A stretch of 64,000 bases of DNA, from the NCBI GenBank assembly GCA_033032865.1, contig JAWHQI010000185.1, forward strand, positions 1,426,001 through 1,490,000, read 5' to 3'. Within the stretch, counting starts at the first letter, position 1. Each line of letters starts with the position of its first letter. Source of the DNA: Dactylorhiza incarnata. Taxonomy: Eukaryota > Streptophyta > Magnoliopsida > Asparagales > Orchidaceae. Position numbers and translations under genes: made by a program. The notes beneath the pieces are model-generated. The model ran no database searches, was not told the DNA's origin, and worked only from the letters and a program-made list of their open reading frames with translations. Shown here piece after piece: positions 34,300-44,786 of the stretch.

Positions 34300-35694
34300 T
34301 TAATCAAAGTATATCCCTTCTTCCTGTCTATAGCCCTTGGCTACCAACCTTGCATTATTCTTTATGATTGTGCCATTTTCATCTAACTTATTCCTGTAAA
34401 TCCATTTGGTGCCAATAATATTGTGTCCTAGAGGTTTTGGCACCAACTTCCATACCTTGCATCTCTTGAATTGTAGAAGTTCTTCTTGCATTGCTTGAAT
34501 CCAAAAGGTGTCGTAGTTGGCTTCTTCAAACTTCTTGGGCTCCATATGTGATAGGAAGCTCAAGAATAGGGCCTCATTATAAGCCCTGCTTCTGGTTAAC
34601 ACACCTGGATTCTGATCTCCAATTATCTGTTCTCTTGGATGATCCCTTAGATGTCTTATAGCTGTAGGCAATCTGTCCTCACCTTGCTGTACTACTTCTG
34701 CTGTTTCAGCAGTGTCTTCAGCACCATGGACCTCTTCCTCTTCAGGGATGGCTGCATCTGAATATGCTTTGCTACTGCTGGGTGTGTCTTGTACAGACAT
34801 CCTTTCCAAGTCCTTTTCATTCCCTGTCAAAATAGAAGAACTAGACCAACCCTTATTGATTAGGCTGGTCTCATCAAATACTACATACATATACTCCTCT
34901 ACAACATGAGTTTTCTTATTATACACTCTATTAGCTCTACTATATGAGCTATAGCCAACAAGAACCCCAACAATGCATTTTTCAGCAAACATTGTTAATT
35001 GAGATTTTCCATTGTTTAAAATGTAGCATTTGGAGCCAAAGATTCTAAAATATGAAATTGTAGGTTGTTTGCCTTTCAGAATCTCATAGGGGGTTATTCC
35101 ATGAACCTTATTGATGGAAACCCTATTAAGAACATAACATGCAGTATTGAATGCCTTAGCCCAGAAGTATTCTGGGAGTGAGGAGTCACTAAGCAATTTT
35201 CTTCCAGCTTCTATCAAGGTTCTATTCCTCCTCTCAGCCACACCATTTTGTTGTGGAGTCCTTGGGGAGGAGAACTCTTGGGTGATACCATATTCTTGAC
35301 AAAACCTTATCATGGCTTCAGATTGAAATTTTGTGCCATGGTCAGTCCTAGTCCTGACCACAACACATTGTAAGTCATTCTGAATTGCTTTGACATGATT
35401 TATAAAGACATTCAATGTATCAGACTTCTTCTTAAGGAAGAATACCCATGTATATTTTGAGTGATCATCAACAATCACCAAAGTATACAACTTTCCTCCT
35501 AGGATCTGAATTGGCAAAGGACCAAACAAATCCATATGCAAGAGATAAAAACATCTTTCAGTGTCTTTGGAGCCAATACTTTTAAAGGTGGCCCTTGTTT
35601 GCTTACCCATTTGGCAAGCATGACAGGGACCACTTTTAATGCATTTTAAATTAGGACTATTCCTAACAAGGTTTTTAGAGAATAGTCTATACAT
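34300..35694 (-). pseudogene. Element C integrase and RT start
   Basis: 464 clean residues. The end of the pre-integrase zinc region (GPCHACQMGKQTRATF), then integrase with HMDLFGPLPIQ, RTDHGTKFQSEAM and TPQQNGVAERRNRTLIEAG (D-D-E), a linker, then RT from FWIQAMQEELLQFKRCKVWKLVPKP to ARLVAKGYRQEEGIYFD. A TAA follows where relatives have Glu (YFDET). The frame lacks its upstream part because of decay near 35700-35800 and the DNA transposon at 35806. Confidence 0.9.
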
Positions 35695-35805
35695 TATCTT
35701 GTAGTTAATGTGAGCAAGTCTCTTGTGTCATTGAACACAAATAGACTCATTCTCATTAGCTACTAGACATACAGATGTAAGAGAATTACTGCATATAAAG
35801 TCTAA

Positions 35806-36877
35806 GAGCATCTCCAACGCGCCTGCATTTTCTCCAAAAAAAAATTTTAGCGGAATTTTTGGCTCCAACCGATCGCCAAATGATGCTGTATAAATGGAGA
35901 TCTTCTCTCTCCTCCTCTAAATTTAGAGGAGGGAGAGAGAAAATGCAGTTGCTGTAAAAAATTTTGTGGATTTTTTTTTAATTTTTTTGTTTAATTGATT
36001 TATTTATAAAACTTATATATATAATTATAATCTTAGTAGCTGCTAATATAAGTTTCCAAATACGACATATAATATATCAATAAAATTATCTTTTTGAGAC
36101 CTACAAAACGAGACTAAAATTGAATACTTTCTAATTATTATTTTTTAATGTATTTTTTATTTATTTAAATGAGATATTTATAAAACTCACTGATTTCAAT
36201 ATATTCATCGTAATCGTCAATATATTTTTTCAAATATGACATATAATATATCAATAAATTCGTTTTTTTGAGACCTACAAAATGAGACTAATATTGAATA
36301 TTTTTTAATTATTATTGAGCATACAAAGAGGAAGAGAAAATGTTTTACTGAATAACATTGCACATAAATTAAAATACATTCAAATTAATATGCATACAAT
36401 TTTCAAAATTACATTGCTTCATTACCATGACGTGCCCACAAATGTTCAATCAGTGCATCTCGAAGTGCGAAATGTGCATCTTTGTCTCTGATCTTCTTAT
36501 GCTGATTTAGGAATTGACGAAATCTTTCGGCTTCACTTGTATCCATCTCTTCAACATTATGAGTCGGTGGTGGCGTAGAAATATCGACTTCTTCATTTTC
36601 ATCTCGTTCATCTTCGACAATCATATTGTGCATTATAATTATGATTTATATAAATATAATTGGCCTGCATATAGCCATTTTCAAATTGTATGGTCTGCAC
36701 ATAGCCAAAGTGAGACTGCATATAGTTATTACATATATATATACATTAAACATAAAAAATATCATGTTCTCTAAATATAGAGAACATGGTTGGAGTTGCT
36801 CTAACCATGTTCTCTATATTTAAAGAACATGGAACAATGAGGATCTCTAAATATAGAGATCCCCATTGGTGATGCTC
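35806..36877. mobile_element. PIF/Harbinger deletion derivative inside C
   Basis: 1072 bp with ends GAGCATCTCCAAC... and ...TTGGTGATGCTC and a TAA duplicate on both sides (35803-35805, 36878-36880), as in PIF/Harbinger. The termini fold into strong hairpins: 35904-35940 on the left; 36763-36788, 36805-36831 and 36841-36862 on the right. A second end-like sequence, GTTGGAGTTGCTC followed by TAA, sits at about 36789-36804. The interior is very AT-rich, with two ~100 bp stretches that repeat the words GACCTACAAAA(C/T)GAGACTAA (near 36100 and 36270). Confidence 0.88.
36409..36633 (-). pseudogene. Harbinger transposase C-terminal fragment
   Basis: Encodes MHNMIVEDERDENEEVD ... RFRQFLNQHKKIRDKDAHFALRDALIEHLWARHGNEAM. 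The HNMIVEDERD and LRDALIEHLWA.HG boxes are the end of the plant PIF/Harbinger (ALP1/HARBI1-like) DDE transposase. Only these 74 residues remain; the DDE core is deleted, so the element depends on a transposase from elsewhere. Confidence 0.85.
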
Positions 36878-36880
36878 TAA

Positions 36881-37052
36881 GCAATAAACATTCCAACTCC
36901 TAGTGCCTGAGAGAATGGTCTCTAAGTCATTAGACTTTTTGATCAAGCACTTGTCATTGTGGAATTCAATGACATAGCCTAGATCACATAGTTGACTTAT
37001 GCTTACTAGGTTGTGTTGCAACCCTTCAATATAAGATACCCTTGTGATTGAG
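36881..37052 (-). pseudogene. Element C protease, C-terminal part
   Basis: Minus strand reads SITRVSYIEGLQHNLVSISQLCDLGYVIEFHNDKCLIKKSNDLETILSG, the end of a copia protease (compare KNVAVVKGLKHNLISISQICENG in A). The Harbinger derivative cuts it on the low side and gypsy F on the high side, so the active-site part lies beyond the window. Confidence 0.85.
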
Positions 37053-38852
37053 TGTAACACCCCAAATTCTGGAAGCAGTTTTGGGATGCTGGTTGCGTTC
37101 GACGAATGGCAGCCTGGCTGCGTTCGACGAACGGCAGCCTGACTGCGTTCGACGAATGACAGTCTGACTAAGTTTGACGAACGACCGCATGGCTGCGTTC
37201 GACGATCGGCCGCCTAGCTACGTTCGACGAACGACAGCCCGTTCGATGAATGCCTGTCAGTTCGTCGAAAGCTGTCCAGTTCGGCGGTTTTTGCGATACA
37301 GACCCATGATTTGTGATCATGGCCGTCAAATCCAAGGGTTTTAGATCCAATGCTTGGGATTTATTCCGGGATTTCTTAGGGTCTGACCATAGGAGTGTTT
37401 ATCCTTTTTATTTCTAAATCCGATCTCTCTTCAAGCTTGAGGAAGAGGAAAGCCGAGGAGGAAGAAGAAGACATCTTCTGCCATTGACGAAGCTCCGAAG
37501 CTCCGAATCGCGAGCCATTTTCAGATCTGGAAAGAACAGCCAGTTGCGGTTCTTTCTATCCGAGTGAAATCTCAAATCTATGGAAAACAAGAAAGCTCCA
37601 AGGGTAACGATCTTCTACTTGGACAAGTGAAGTCCTCCTTTTTATGGCATGTTTGGATGGAGAATCCCTCACAGATTGGTGGAGAAAAGGGAGTTTTCTA
37701 GCGGGTTGATCATTTTGATCCCCTTTGGTTACTTGCATTTAGCATCCAGAATCGTAGTACGGACATAAGCATTGTGTGTGAAACCCATCCGGACAGGTTG
37801 GTCTGGATTGGTGATGGCTATATTGTCGATTGTGCCGGAGAAGACTCCGTGATCTTGTATGTGTTATTTTCGGGTTTTGCGTATTGTTGAGTACTGCAGG
37901 GAGTCATGGAGTTAACCTTCAGGAAATACCCAAAGTTGTGGGCGGATCCGTTGATCTGTCACTACCGCCCGGCGTTAGGGCTAATGCCGGCGGTAGATCC
38001 CAGGGAGCTGTTTGTTGAGGTGTGATACCTCCTTTCGTTGCTCGGGCTGAGGTGAAGCCGTACCCGCATCGTGACGATTGATGCCGACGATTTGAGCATG
38101 GGCAAAGCTGATCCAAACCCGCTCCCATACCGAGTCGGTGAAGAGGTAGCTCCTAGGTGCACCGTAAGATGTTGGGATTAGTCTGTAAGATAAGATAGTC
38201 TTGGCGGTCGAAGCTCATTCAAACTCTTTGTTTCAGGAATTGTTAGGTGTGGCTCGGGGAGTACACCGTGAGAGTGCCTTGAGAGCACAAAATGTGTGGA
38301 CGTGCGTGTCAACGTTGGTGTTGATTGCTTATACATGTGGTGCTTGAATGCACCTTGACAATCTATGCCTATACTGTCTGCCTGCAGGGAAGGAGTACCG
38401 CCACCCCGTCTATAGGGGTGGGGTCGTTATAATATTGGTCAGCTTTAGCTGACCGGTTACTTGTTTCCACGTTTTGGTGGATCGTTGTTGCATGTGCAGG
38501 TGAGCCAAGCGGGAAATAGCTTGCTAGAGCTTATGCTGTGTTGGCCCTCGAAGGCCATCCTCCCCTCTTTTGCTTTCCTTAAATTGCCGGCTTGCATGCC
38601 GATGTATGTTTGAGTTTCAATACATTGTTCAATGTAACGCCTTAAGGCCGTAACTCTTTATTTCATTCCTGGGATAGTGGACAGTTCTAAAAGGTATTTT
38701 TAATCAAATGCTTCCTCTTTCGTTTTATTCACTCTGGTGTAGTTGTAGCTCTTTCTGTTTATCACCTTATAATGCCTAGCTAGTGTGTATAGTATGGCGT
38801 GCGGTCCCAGCCAGACCTACTGTAAAATTATTTGTACTGGCAGGGTGTTACA
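37053..38852 (+). repeat. Element F 5' LTR
   Basis: 1800 bp with a perfect 10-bp inverted terminus. It begins with a 25-bp tandem array. No confident TATA box. Chance ORFs only. Confidence 0.85.
37095..37244 (+). repeat. 25-bp tandem array in the F LTR
   Basis: Six units of 25 bp, each with a GCGTTCGACGAACG-type core (starts at 37095, 37120, 37145, then degenerating), followed by three partial reverse-sense cores (GTTCGATGAA, GTTCGTCGAA, GTTCGGCGG) to about 37290. Confidence 0.9.
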
Positions 38853-38854
38853 AT

Positions 38855-38866
38855 TTAGTATCAGAT
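38855..38866 (+). other. Element F primer-binding site (decayed)
   Basis: TTAGTATCAGAT where TTGGTATCAGAG is expected, two bases after the LTR. Confidence 0.65.
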
Positions 38867-39076
38867 TTAAGGAATCGATCCGTAGTTTTGTGAATTTGAG
38901 GCCGAATTCATTTTAAGGGGTGGAGTGCACGTGTTGTACGTTCACCTAAAACAATTTCAAAACTAACAAGAATGTCCACTTAGGATTGAAAGTCATGCTT
39001 GTTTGTGGAACCTGAGCGTTCCTTGCTTGTGTGTTGTTATGTTTTCGGTCCCTAATCTGTGTTTCGCACAATTATA

Positions 39077-40234
39077 GGTGACTAGGAGTGGTGCGGGGTA
39101 GTCTCAACCCCGTAACACTGCTGAAAGTAGTGCATCCGCTGAGGTACCAGCGACCACTCCTTCTGCTGAGATGGTTAGAATGGTCGCTGAAGCGGTCTTC
39201 GCAATGATCAATAACCAAGCTGGACGGCTTGCACAACCTACTACTCCTATTCCAGAGGTGGCCCCAGTGTCTGTTACGACAGTGGAGCCGAGAGCGGAAC
39301 CTGTGGTAGAGCCCAGGGTGGAACCGAGAGTGGAACATGTAGCTGTGGGGCGAGTGCGCGACCAACAATTGAAGCACTTTCTAAGCTTCAACCCTCCAAC
39401 CTTCCTTGGGACCGAGTCCCCAACAGAGGCTGAGGATTGGCTGGCCATAGTAAAGAAGACCCTAAGGGCAACAACAACTAAAGAGGCGATGAAAGTCACC
39501 TTAGCCACTTTCCTTCTGAATGGAGAGGCAGGGCTTTGCTGGGAGGAACTGGAAGCGCACAAGTTGGACGGTAGAGTTATTACCGAGGTCTCGATTGCAG
39601 AGTTCACATGTCTGTTCCTCCAGAGGTTTATTCCCTCTGCCCAGAGCCGTGAATTGCAAAATCAATTTCTACGGCTAACTCAAGGCGACCGTTCGGTGGA
39701 TGACTACATGCATGAGTTCACGAGACTGAGTCGCTATGCGAGATCTTTGGTAGAAGATGAGGAAGATAAGATGAGTAAATTCTATGAAGGCCTTCGAGAT
39801 GAGTTAAGGCTGCTTTTGGCAGGCCCTATGACTCTTGGTTTTTAGGTTATGGTGCAAACTGCCAGATCACTGGAGCTAGATATGTAGAGAGTGCAACGCG
39901 CAAAAGGCCTCAGCAAGAAGCCAGAATTTCTCGCTCCGACCTCTCAAGTAAAGCCTGAGTTCAGGAAAAATAAGAGGAACTCTAGGTTCGTGGAACCAGC
40001 TCCTTCTAATGTTTCGGGAGCAGCTACTGTGCGGGGTCCTATCACGTGTTTCACATGCGGGAAGGTGGGACACAAAGCCCCGGTGTGTCGAAGTGGTCCC
40101 CCGAAAGCAGGAAATCGAGCGGTGGACTATGCTCATGCGGCGGGTTCATCTTATGCGGAGAAAGGCAAAGCTGCGGAGTCTTCTGCTTCCCAGCAAACTC
40201 CGACCCAACCAAGAGTCTATTCGCTTGGCCAATA
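39077..40234 (+). pseudogene. Element F gag
   Basis: An early stop at 39099 is followed by a clean frame to 39845: AMINNQAGRLAQPTTPIPE, then the Retrotrans_gag core NPPTFLGTESPTEAEDWLAIVKKTL, VTLATFLLNGEAGLCWEEL, LFLQRFIPSAQSRELQNQFLRLTQGDRSVDDYMHEFTRLSRYA and MSKFYEGLRDELR. Stops at 39845 and 39884 interrupt it. The same frame resumes to a CCHC knuckle, CFTCGKVGHKAPVC (~40050), and ends at 40234. Order and motifs are those of plant chromoviral gag. Confidence 0.88.
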
Positions 40235-40299
40235 AGAAGCCATCCGACAAAATGACGTCGTCACAGGTATAAAGTAAAATTTAGCTTTTACAGCTTAAC

Positions 40300-40772
40300 T
40301 TGATTTATATTGTATGTACGACTATACCTTTGTTGATGTGCTTTTAGGCTTCGTTCTAATCTTCAACTATCCGGCGAGATCTCTCTTCGATACAGGAGCA
40401 TCACACTCCTTCTTGTCTAAGGACTCCGTGTTGCGAATTAGAGTACCGTCTATCCTGGTGAAGGATAGACTGGAGGTAGTGCTGCCCAATGGATCTCGGA
40501 TGAGCGCAGATAGGTTGAGTCGTGTAAAGGTGCGGATTGGGAAACATGATTTCGACTTGGAAGCGTCACTACTACCACTAGCTGAGTTTGACGTAATCTT
40601 TGGCAAGGACTGGCTCTCGAAGCAGCGAGCATGCATCGATTGCAATTGAAAGGAGGTTACTCTGGGAAAGAACACCGGTGACGAGACCACATTTGTGGGT
40701 ATGCGAGGAGCAAGCAAGACGCTGATGTCTGCTCTCCAGGTGGTCAAGGCGGTGAGAAAAGGCGGGGAGTTG
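40300..40772 (+). pseudogene. Element F protease and start of RT linker
   Basis: Retropepsin-type protease: SLFDTGASHSFLS with D-T-G, LPNGSRMSADRLSRVKVRIG, and FDVIFGKDWLSKQRACIDCN in place of the usual I-I-L-G-M-D-W-L box. A TGA at 40648 (usually Arg or Trp here) stops it. The text continues as KEVTLGKNTGDETTFVGMRG and LMSALQVVKAVRKGGELL, the linker before RT, where G interrupts. Confidence 0.87.
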
Positions 40773-40773
40773 T

Positions 40774-41285
40774 TGATGGCGACGGCCACCATGATGAACA
40801 AATTGGCGATGAAGATAACGTCCATGGCGCACTGGGTGATCATGGGATAGTGGCGGAAGATGATGATGATGAGCCGCCGACCAAAGACTTACGGCGCCGT
40901 AGCGGTCACGACTACAATCTTCGCCCACGCAACAAGAATTTAATTAATTTATCTTGCTAGTTTATGGTCTGCGTTTATCCATTTATGTGGTTTGCTATTA
41001 ATTATTTTATTTCTGTCATTTTGAATTTGTGGTGTGCGTTTAGCCACTGTTATGGGCTGCTATTGGACTTTTGGATGTAAGCCTTATATAAGGCCAAAAC
41101 TCTATCTATGTTAGTAGAATATTATTGAGATCAATATTAAAACTTTTCCCCCCAAAACCTAAAGCTCCTCTCTCCCTCTTCCTCTCTCATTGCCGCCGCC
41201 AACAAGGGTTTTCCCCTTGCTTTTTTGGTTCGGCCGCCCCCTCTCTCTCTTCTCCCTTCCTCCCTATTCTCTTCTAAATACTATT
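40774..41285 (+). repeat. Element G 5' LTR, first part
   Basis: It matches 53974-54474 with scattered changes and a 19-bp difference near 40990. The TATA-type TTATATAAGG is at 41084-41093. It resumes at 48230 after element A. Confidence 0.92.
41084..41093 (+). promoter_or_regulatory. TATA box of the G LTR
   Basis: TTATATAAGG, repeated at 54271-54280 in the 3' LTR. Confidence 0.65.
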
Positions 41286-42611
41286 TGAAAGTGCACAATT
41301 AACCTCACTAGAATTCTTTAGAGGGGGGGGGGGGGGTGAATAGAGATTTAAAAATTATTTTGTGCAAAGTTAATATATATATGTGTATGATCACAAATTA
41401 GAGCTTCCCACACACCAACAAGAATTAAGCAAGAAAATAAAATAAATGCAAGAAAATAAATCACAGCACAACACAAGAAAATATAGTGGTTCCCCAAACT
41501 TTGGGTAGTCCACTCTTCTACCCCCTTGGTAGGAATTCACTATCTTGCACTGAGTCTTTCGATAAGGAGACTCTTAGAACCACCCTGAGTCTTTTGACAA
41601 GGAGACTCTTAGAACCAACTGAGTCTTTTGACAAGGAGACTCTTAGAACCAGTACACTGAATTTTTTGGAGAGAGATTCTAAAAACTCTTTTACAATGTT
41701 TAAGTGAGAAAGAAAGAAAGGAGAAGAAATAAAAACAAAAAAGAATCTTCTTCCTAGAAAGAAGATTGGAAGCACAAGAAGTGAATTGAATCTTTTTTCT
41801 ATAGAGAGAAGAAGATTTGCAGCCTTTCTCTCTTTGTGAGAGCTATCAGATTTTGCAGCAGTATGACTTCAGAAGCAGAAGAAGAAGAAGTGCTTGAATG
41901 TTGCTGCAGTGCTTTTTCTCAATTTCTCTCTTTTCTCTTGGGAGCTTTTCCTCTATTTCAAATGTGTGTGGTAGATCACTCTTTTTTATTTTCTGCCGAC
42001 CTCCTCTTTATTTATAGCTCTGTTAATTCAACATAATACTATAAGAGGATAATCAATTAGCAGTTAGAGAGAATAGAAAGAAAAAAAATGTTTCCATAAT
42101 GTTTATTTCTGTAGAAGGAAAGAATGAATTCTGATTTCAAATAATATCCAAAATAGAGTTAATCAGATTAGCCAAGAATCAAATAGAAGGAAAGAATGAT
42201 TCAGAACGGCTATAAAATATTAACATTATTCCATACAAATCAGATTTACTGAAAGAAGGAAAGAGATCTGGCGCATATTTAAGTCTGTCAAATAAATCGA
42301 CGTGCGTCGATTGCCATTCGACGCAAGCGTCGAGTACATCCTGTCTGGACGTCGAGAGGTTAATAAGAAAGGTGCGTCGACTAAGGTGCGTCGACTTCAC
42401 TAGTTGCGTCGACTAGAAATCAGAGTAACGTCGACAACACATACGTCGAAATCTTCCTAGAGTTACTTTGACTTAATCTGAAAGAGACATCGATTACATT
42501 TCGACGTTGCGTCGAACACTATTCGACGCATATTTACTTAGCTTTGTTTTTCATTCTTGGAATTCATATTTGACTCATTTTCAGGGCTTAAGAGAAATCA
42601 TTTTCCCAACA
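41286..42611 (-). repeat. Element A 3' LTR
   Basis: 1326 bp, minus strand TGTTGGGAAAATGA...GTGCACTTTCA, preceded by purine tract ATGGGGAGAT. It contains TATAAATA (42009-42016), a 14-base G run (41332-41345, plus strand) and GTCGA-rich dyads at 42290-42531. Confidence 0.93.
42303..42531 (-). promoter_or_regulatory. CpG dyad cluster in the A LTR
   Basis: TGCGTCGA-N7-TCGACGCA occurs exactly at 42303-42325 and 42509-42531. A variant of the same geometry is at 42487-42509, and several TGCGTCGA half-sites lie between. The cluster is upstream of the TATA box on the minus strand. The other LTR keeps both exact dyads. Confidence 0.85.
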
Positions 42612-42782
42612 ATCTCCCCATATTTGTCTTAACCCTTCTTAGAGAGAAATTAGCATATAATTAACATAGCAAAGCATTTGTAAAGATAATGAAGATTTCA
42701 CACAATCAGAAGAGAATATATAAACAAACTTCATGTTCAGACCAATCACAAAGTAAAGTATGTGAAACATTGTTTTCAAGTA

Positions 42783-43916
42783 TTATTCAGGAGGAGTAGG
42801 AGGAGTTTTTCTTTTTCTCTTGAATACTATTGTGGATTGCTCTTTCCCAGTAGCAGGTGATTCCCTCAGCTCCCCCTGGGTCTCAGCTCCCCCTGCCCCT
42901 GACTCCTGAGCCCCTTCTTCAGCCATCACAACATCAACTTCATTTCCTTTTTCAGTTTCAGCAGCTGGTTCATTTTCTTCTTGATTTATAGCAGTATTCA
43001 ATTCTTTCTCACCTTCTTCCTTTTCAGCCTCATTTTCTGCTCTGCTTCCCTCCCCTTGCAGTAGTACCACTTGGTCTGCAGCCTCTCTTGCTATGCTGAG
43101 TACCTCAATTGTTTGTTCATCAATATGGAGCTCAGGTACTAACTCATTCCCAATTGTCTTGAGCAGTGCAAGACTGTCAGATTTTGAAGAAGAAGGGGAT
43201 TTGTGAGAAGGAGATTTAGGATTGGAGGGCTGATTTTCATCTAGATTCTCCCCCTTCTTGACCTTCTTGGCCAAGGAGGTTAAGAAAGACTTAGTCACTC
43301 TAGAGGAAGAGAGAGATGACTTCAGATCTTGCACAGAGGCACTGACCCCATCTATTTGGGTGTGCATGTGAAGGATGGAGGAATGAATCTGGGAGCAATG
43401 CTCATCTAGCATTGCTTGGAATCTTTGAGCTGTGGATTGTATGCATTGGGTGATGAGAGCCTCAGTGGATTCAGATGGTTCATGGTGTGAGAGATGATGA
43501 GGTGATGGTGGAGGAGGAGGAGAGGGTAGTCTATTATCTGGATGAGGTGTATCTGAATGAGGAGGTGGAGGGATAGAAGAAGGCTGAGTAGGTGATTGAG
43601 GAGGTATTGGTGAGGATGATGCTGGGACAGAAGATGTGATTGTTTGAGAAGGAGGAGGATGAGCAGGAGAGATAGGAGGAGATGGAGTATTTTCAGGGAT
43701 GGAACCAGGCTTGGGAATTTGCCTGGTCCATTTGGAGAAGAGGGCAATGGACATCCTCTTTCCAAGAGGGATAGGAATTCCTTTTGACCTGCAGAGATCA
43801 GGGAAGGAATAGAAGAGAACCTGACTCATGATTCTCATATAAGCATTTTCCTTGTGGGAATATTTGGAGGCTATCATTTTGAGAAGACAGCTGACCCAAT
43901 CCACCTTCTTCTTCAC
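42783..43916 (-). pseudogene. Element A third ORF, N-terminally truncated
   Basis: 377 residues open from the deletion junction: VDWVSCLLKMIASKYSHKENAY ... GIPIPLGKRMSIALFSKWTRQ, then a long Pro/Ser-rich region, a helical stretch (QRFQAMLDEHCSQIHSSILHMHTQIDGVSASVQDLKSSL), a Lys/Glu-rich part, and the end IVFKRKRKTPPTPPE. The first part resembles the third ORF of C (SWVQVLFQRIKECM ... KGVNLHYLKRMDIKTLERFTR), as do the order Pro-rich then helical and the basic C-terminus. About 180 N-terminal residues present in C are missing. It lacks a clear signal peptide or membrane segment. Function unknown; it occupies the env-like position of sireviruses. Confidence 0.75.
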
Positions 43917-43917
43917 A

Positions 43918-44766
43918 GAAACTACAAATCATCTGATTCTCAAATTCAGTCCCATGGTCACTTCTTATAATTGAAACATTTGTGTTGAACTCAGATTGAA
44001 TCTGTCTTATGAATTTTGAGAGAATTTTATGGGTTTCAGATTTAACTCCTAGAAAGAATACCCAGCTAAACCTAGAATAATCATCAACAATGACCAAGGT
44101 ATAGGATTTTCCACCTAAGCTTTGAGTGGATATGGGACCAAAGAGATCCATGTGTAGTAAGTATAAAGACCTGGGAGAGTCATCCTTACCAATGGGTTTG
44201 AAGGATGATTTGGTTTGCTTTCCTAGTTGGCAAGGTCTGCATGGAGAATCCTTAGAGTACCTACCCTTTGGTAAGCCTCTGACTAGGTTATTCTTAACTA
44301 GTTTACTGATTGTTTTGTAGTTTAGATGACCTAGTCTCCTATGCCATAATTCATTTTTATCAATAATATTGTTGAATAAGCAAACTTCTGTGGGTGAAGA
44401 GCTAAAGTCCACTACATATACTCTCCCTTTTCTAATTCCATTTAGTACTGTAGCACCAGTCTTGATATCTATAATATGGCAGAATAGTGTAGTGAATTTT
44501 ACCTCATACTTACCATTCTCACATATCTGACTTATACTTATCAGATTGTGTTTTAGTCCTTTGACTACTGCCACATTCTTGAAGGTGACTTTCCCTTCTT
44601 TGAAATCTCCAAATCCCTTAGTTTGGCCACAGCTAAAGTCTCCAAAGGTTACTGATGGTCCAAGTCTATCCACAAAGTTGATTAATAGGTTTTTGCAACC
44701 TGTCATGTGCATGGAGCATCCACTGTCCAAGTACCACACCATCCTGGAGATGTGATACATCTGCAC
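43918..44766 (-). pseudogene. Element A protease and truncated integrase
   Basis: Protease VWYLDSGCSMHMTGCKN (D-S-G) near the start, then FKNVAVVKGLKHNLISISQ, the pre-integrase zinc region ELWHRRLGHLNYKTISKLV ... PCRPCQLGKQTKSSF, and the integrase core with HMDLFGPISTQS and RSDHGTEFEN (first two acids). About 10 codons later the frame crosses the deletion junction and reads nonsense of the third ORF in another frame. The catalytic Glu, RT and RNase H are absent. The pol frame differs from gag and starts 20 bp after the gag stop. Confidence 0.9.
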
Positions 44767-44786
44767 ATAAAAGTTTAAACATTAGT

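Larger units (their letters stand above)
28213..37052 (-). mobile_element. Element C, sirevirus-like copia element, minus strand (3' LTR to protease)
   Basis: On the minus strand, from high to low coordinates: protease, integrase, RT, RNase H, a post-pol promoter-like block, an intron-bearing third ORF, polypurine tract and 3' LTR. The [15 protein letters not shown] signature, the third ORF after pol and the U5 C-tract fit the SIRE/Maximus group. It lies inside E's gag. It is itself interrupted by a Harbinger derivative (35806-36877) and ends at 37052, where gypsy F is inserted. Its gag and 5' LTR lie outside the window. Confidence 0.88.
37053..40773 (+). mobile_element. Element F, Ty3/gypsy element (5' half)
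   Basis: It has a 1800 bp 5' LTR with TGTAACACCC...GGGTGTTACA termini, a decayed primer site, gag with zinc knuckle, protease and the start of the linker to RT. It is cut at 40773 by element G. The LTR termini resemble the Tekay/Del group. It inserted in C's protease, with TTGAG (37048-37052) as the left target bases. RT, integrase and the 3' LTR should be beyond 64 kb. Confidence 0.87.

Noticed and set aside
37095..37244. Evenly spaced 25-bp repeats as a CRISPR-like array
   Set aside because: They are direct tandem repeats without unique spacers, inside a retrotransposon LTR in plant DNA.
39072..39607. Antisense frames of 101-167 codons under F gag
   Set aside because: They mirror the gag coding strand and have no recognisable domain.
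43406..43765. Leu/His/Pro-rich frame within the A third ORF
   Set aside because: Shadow of the Pro-rich stretch in another frame.
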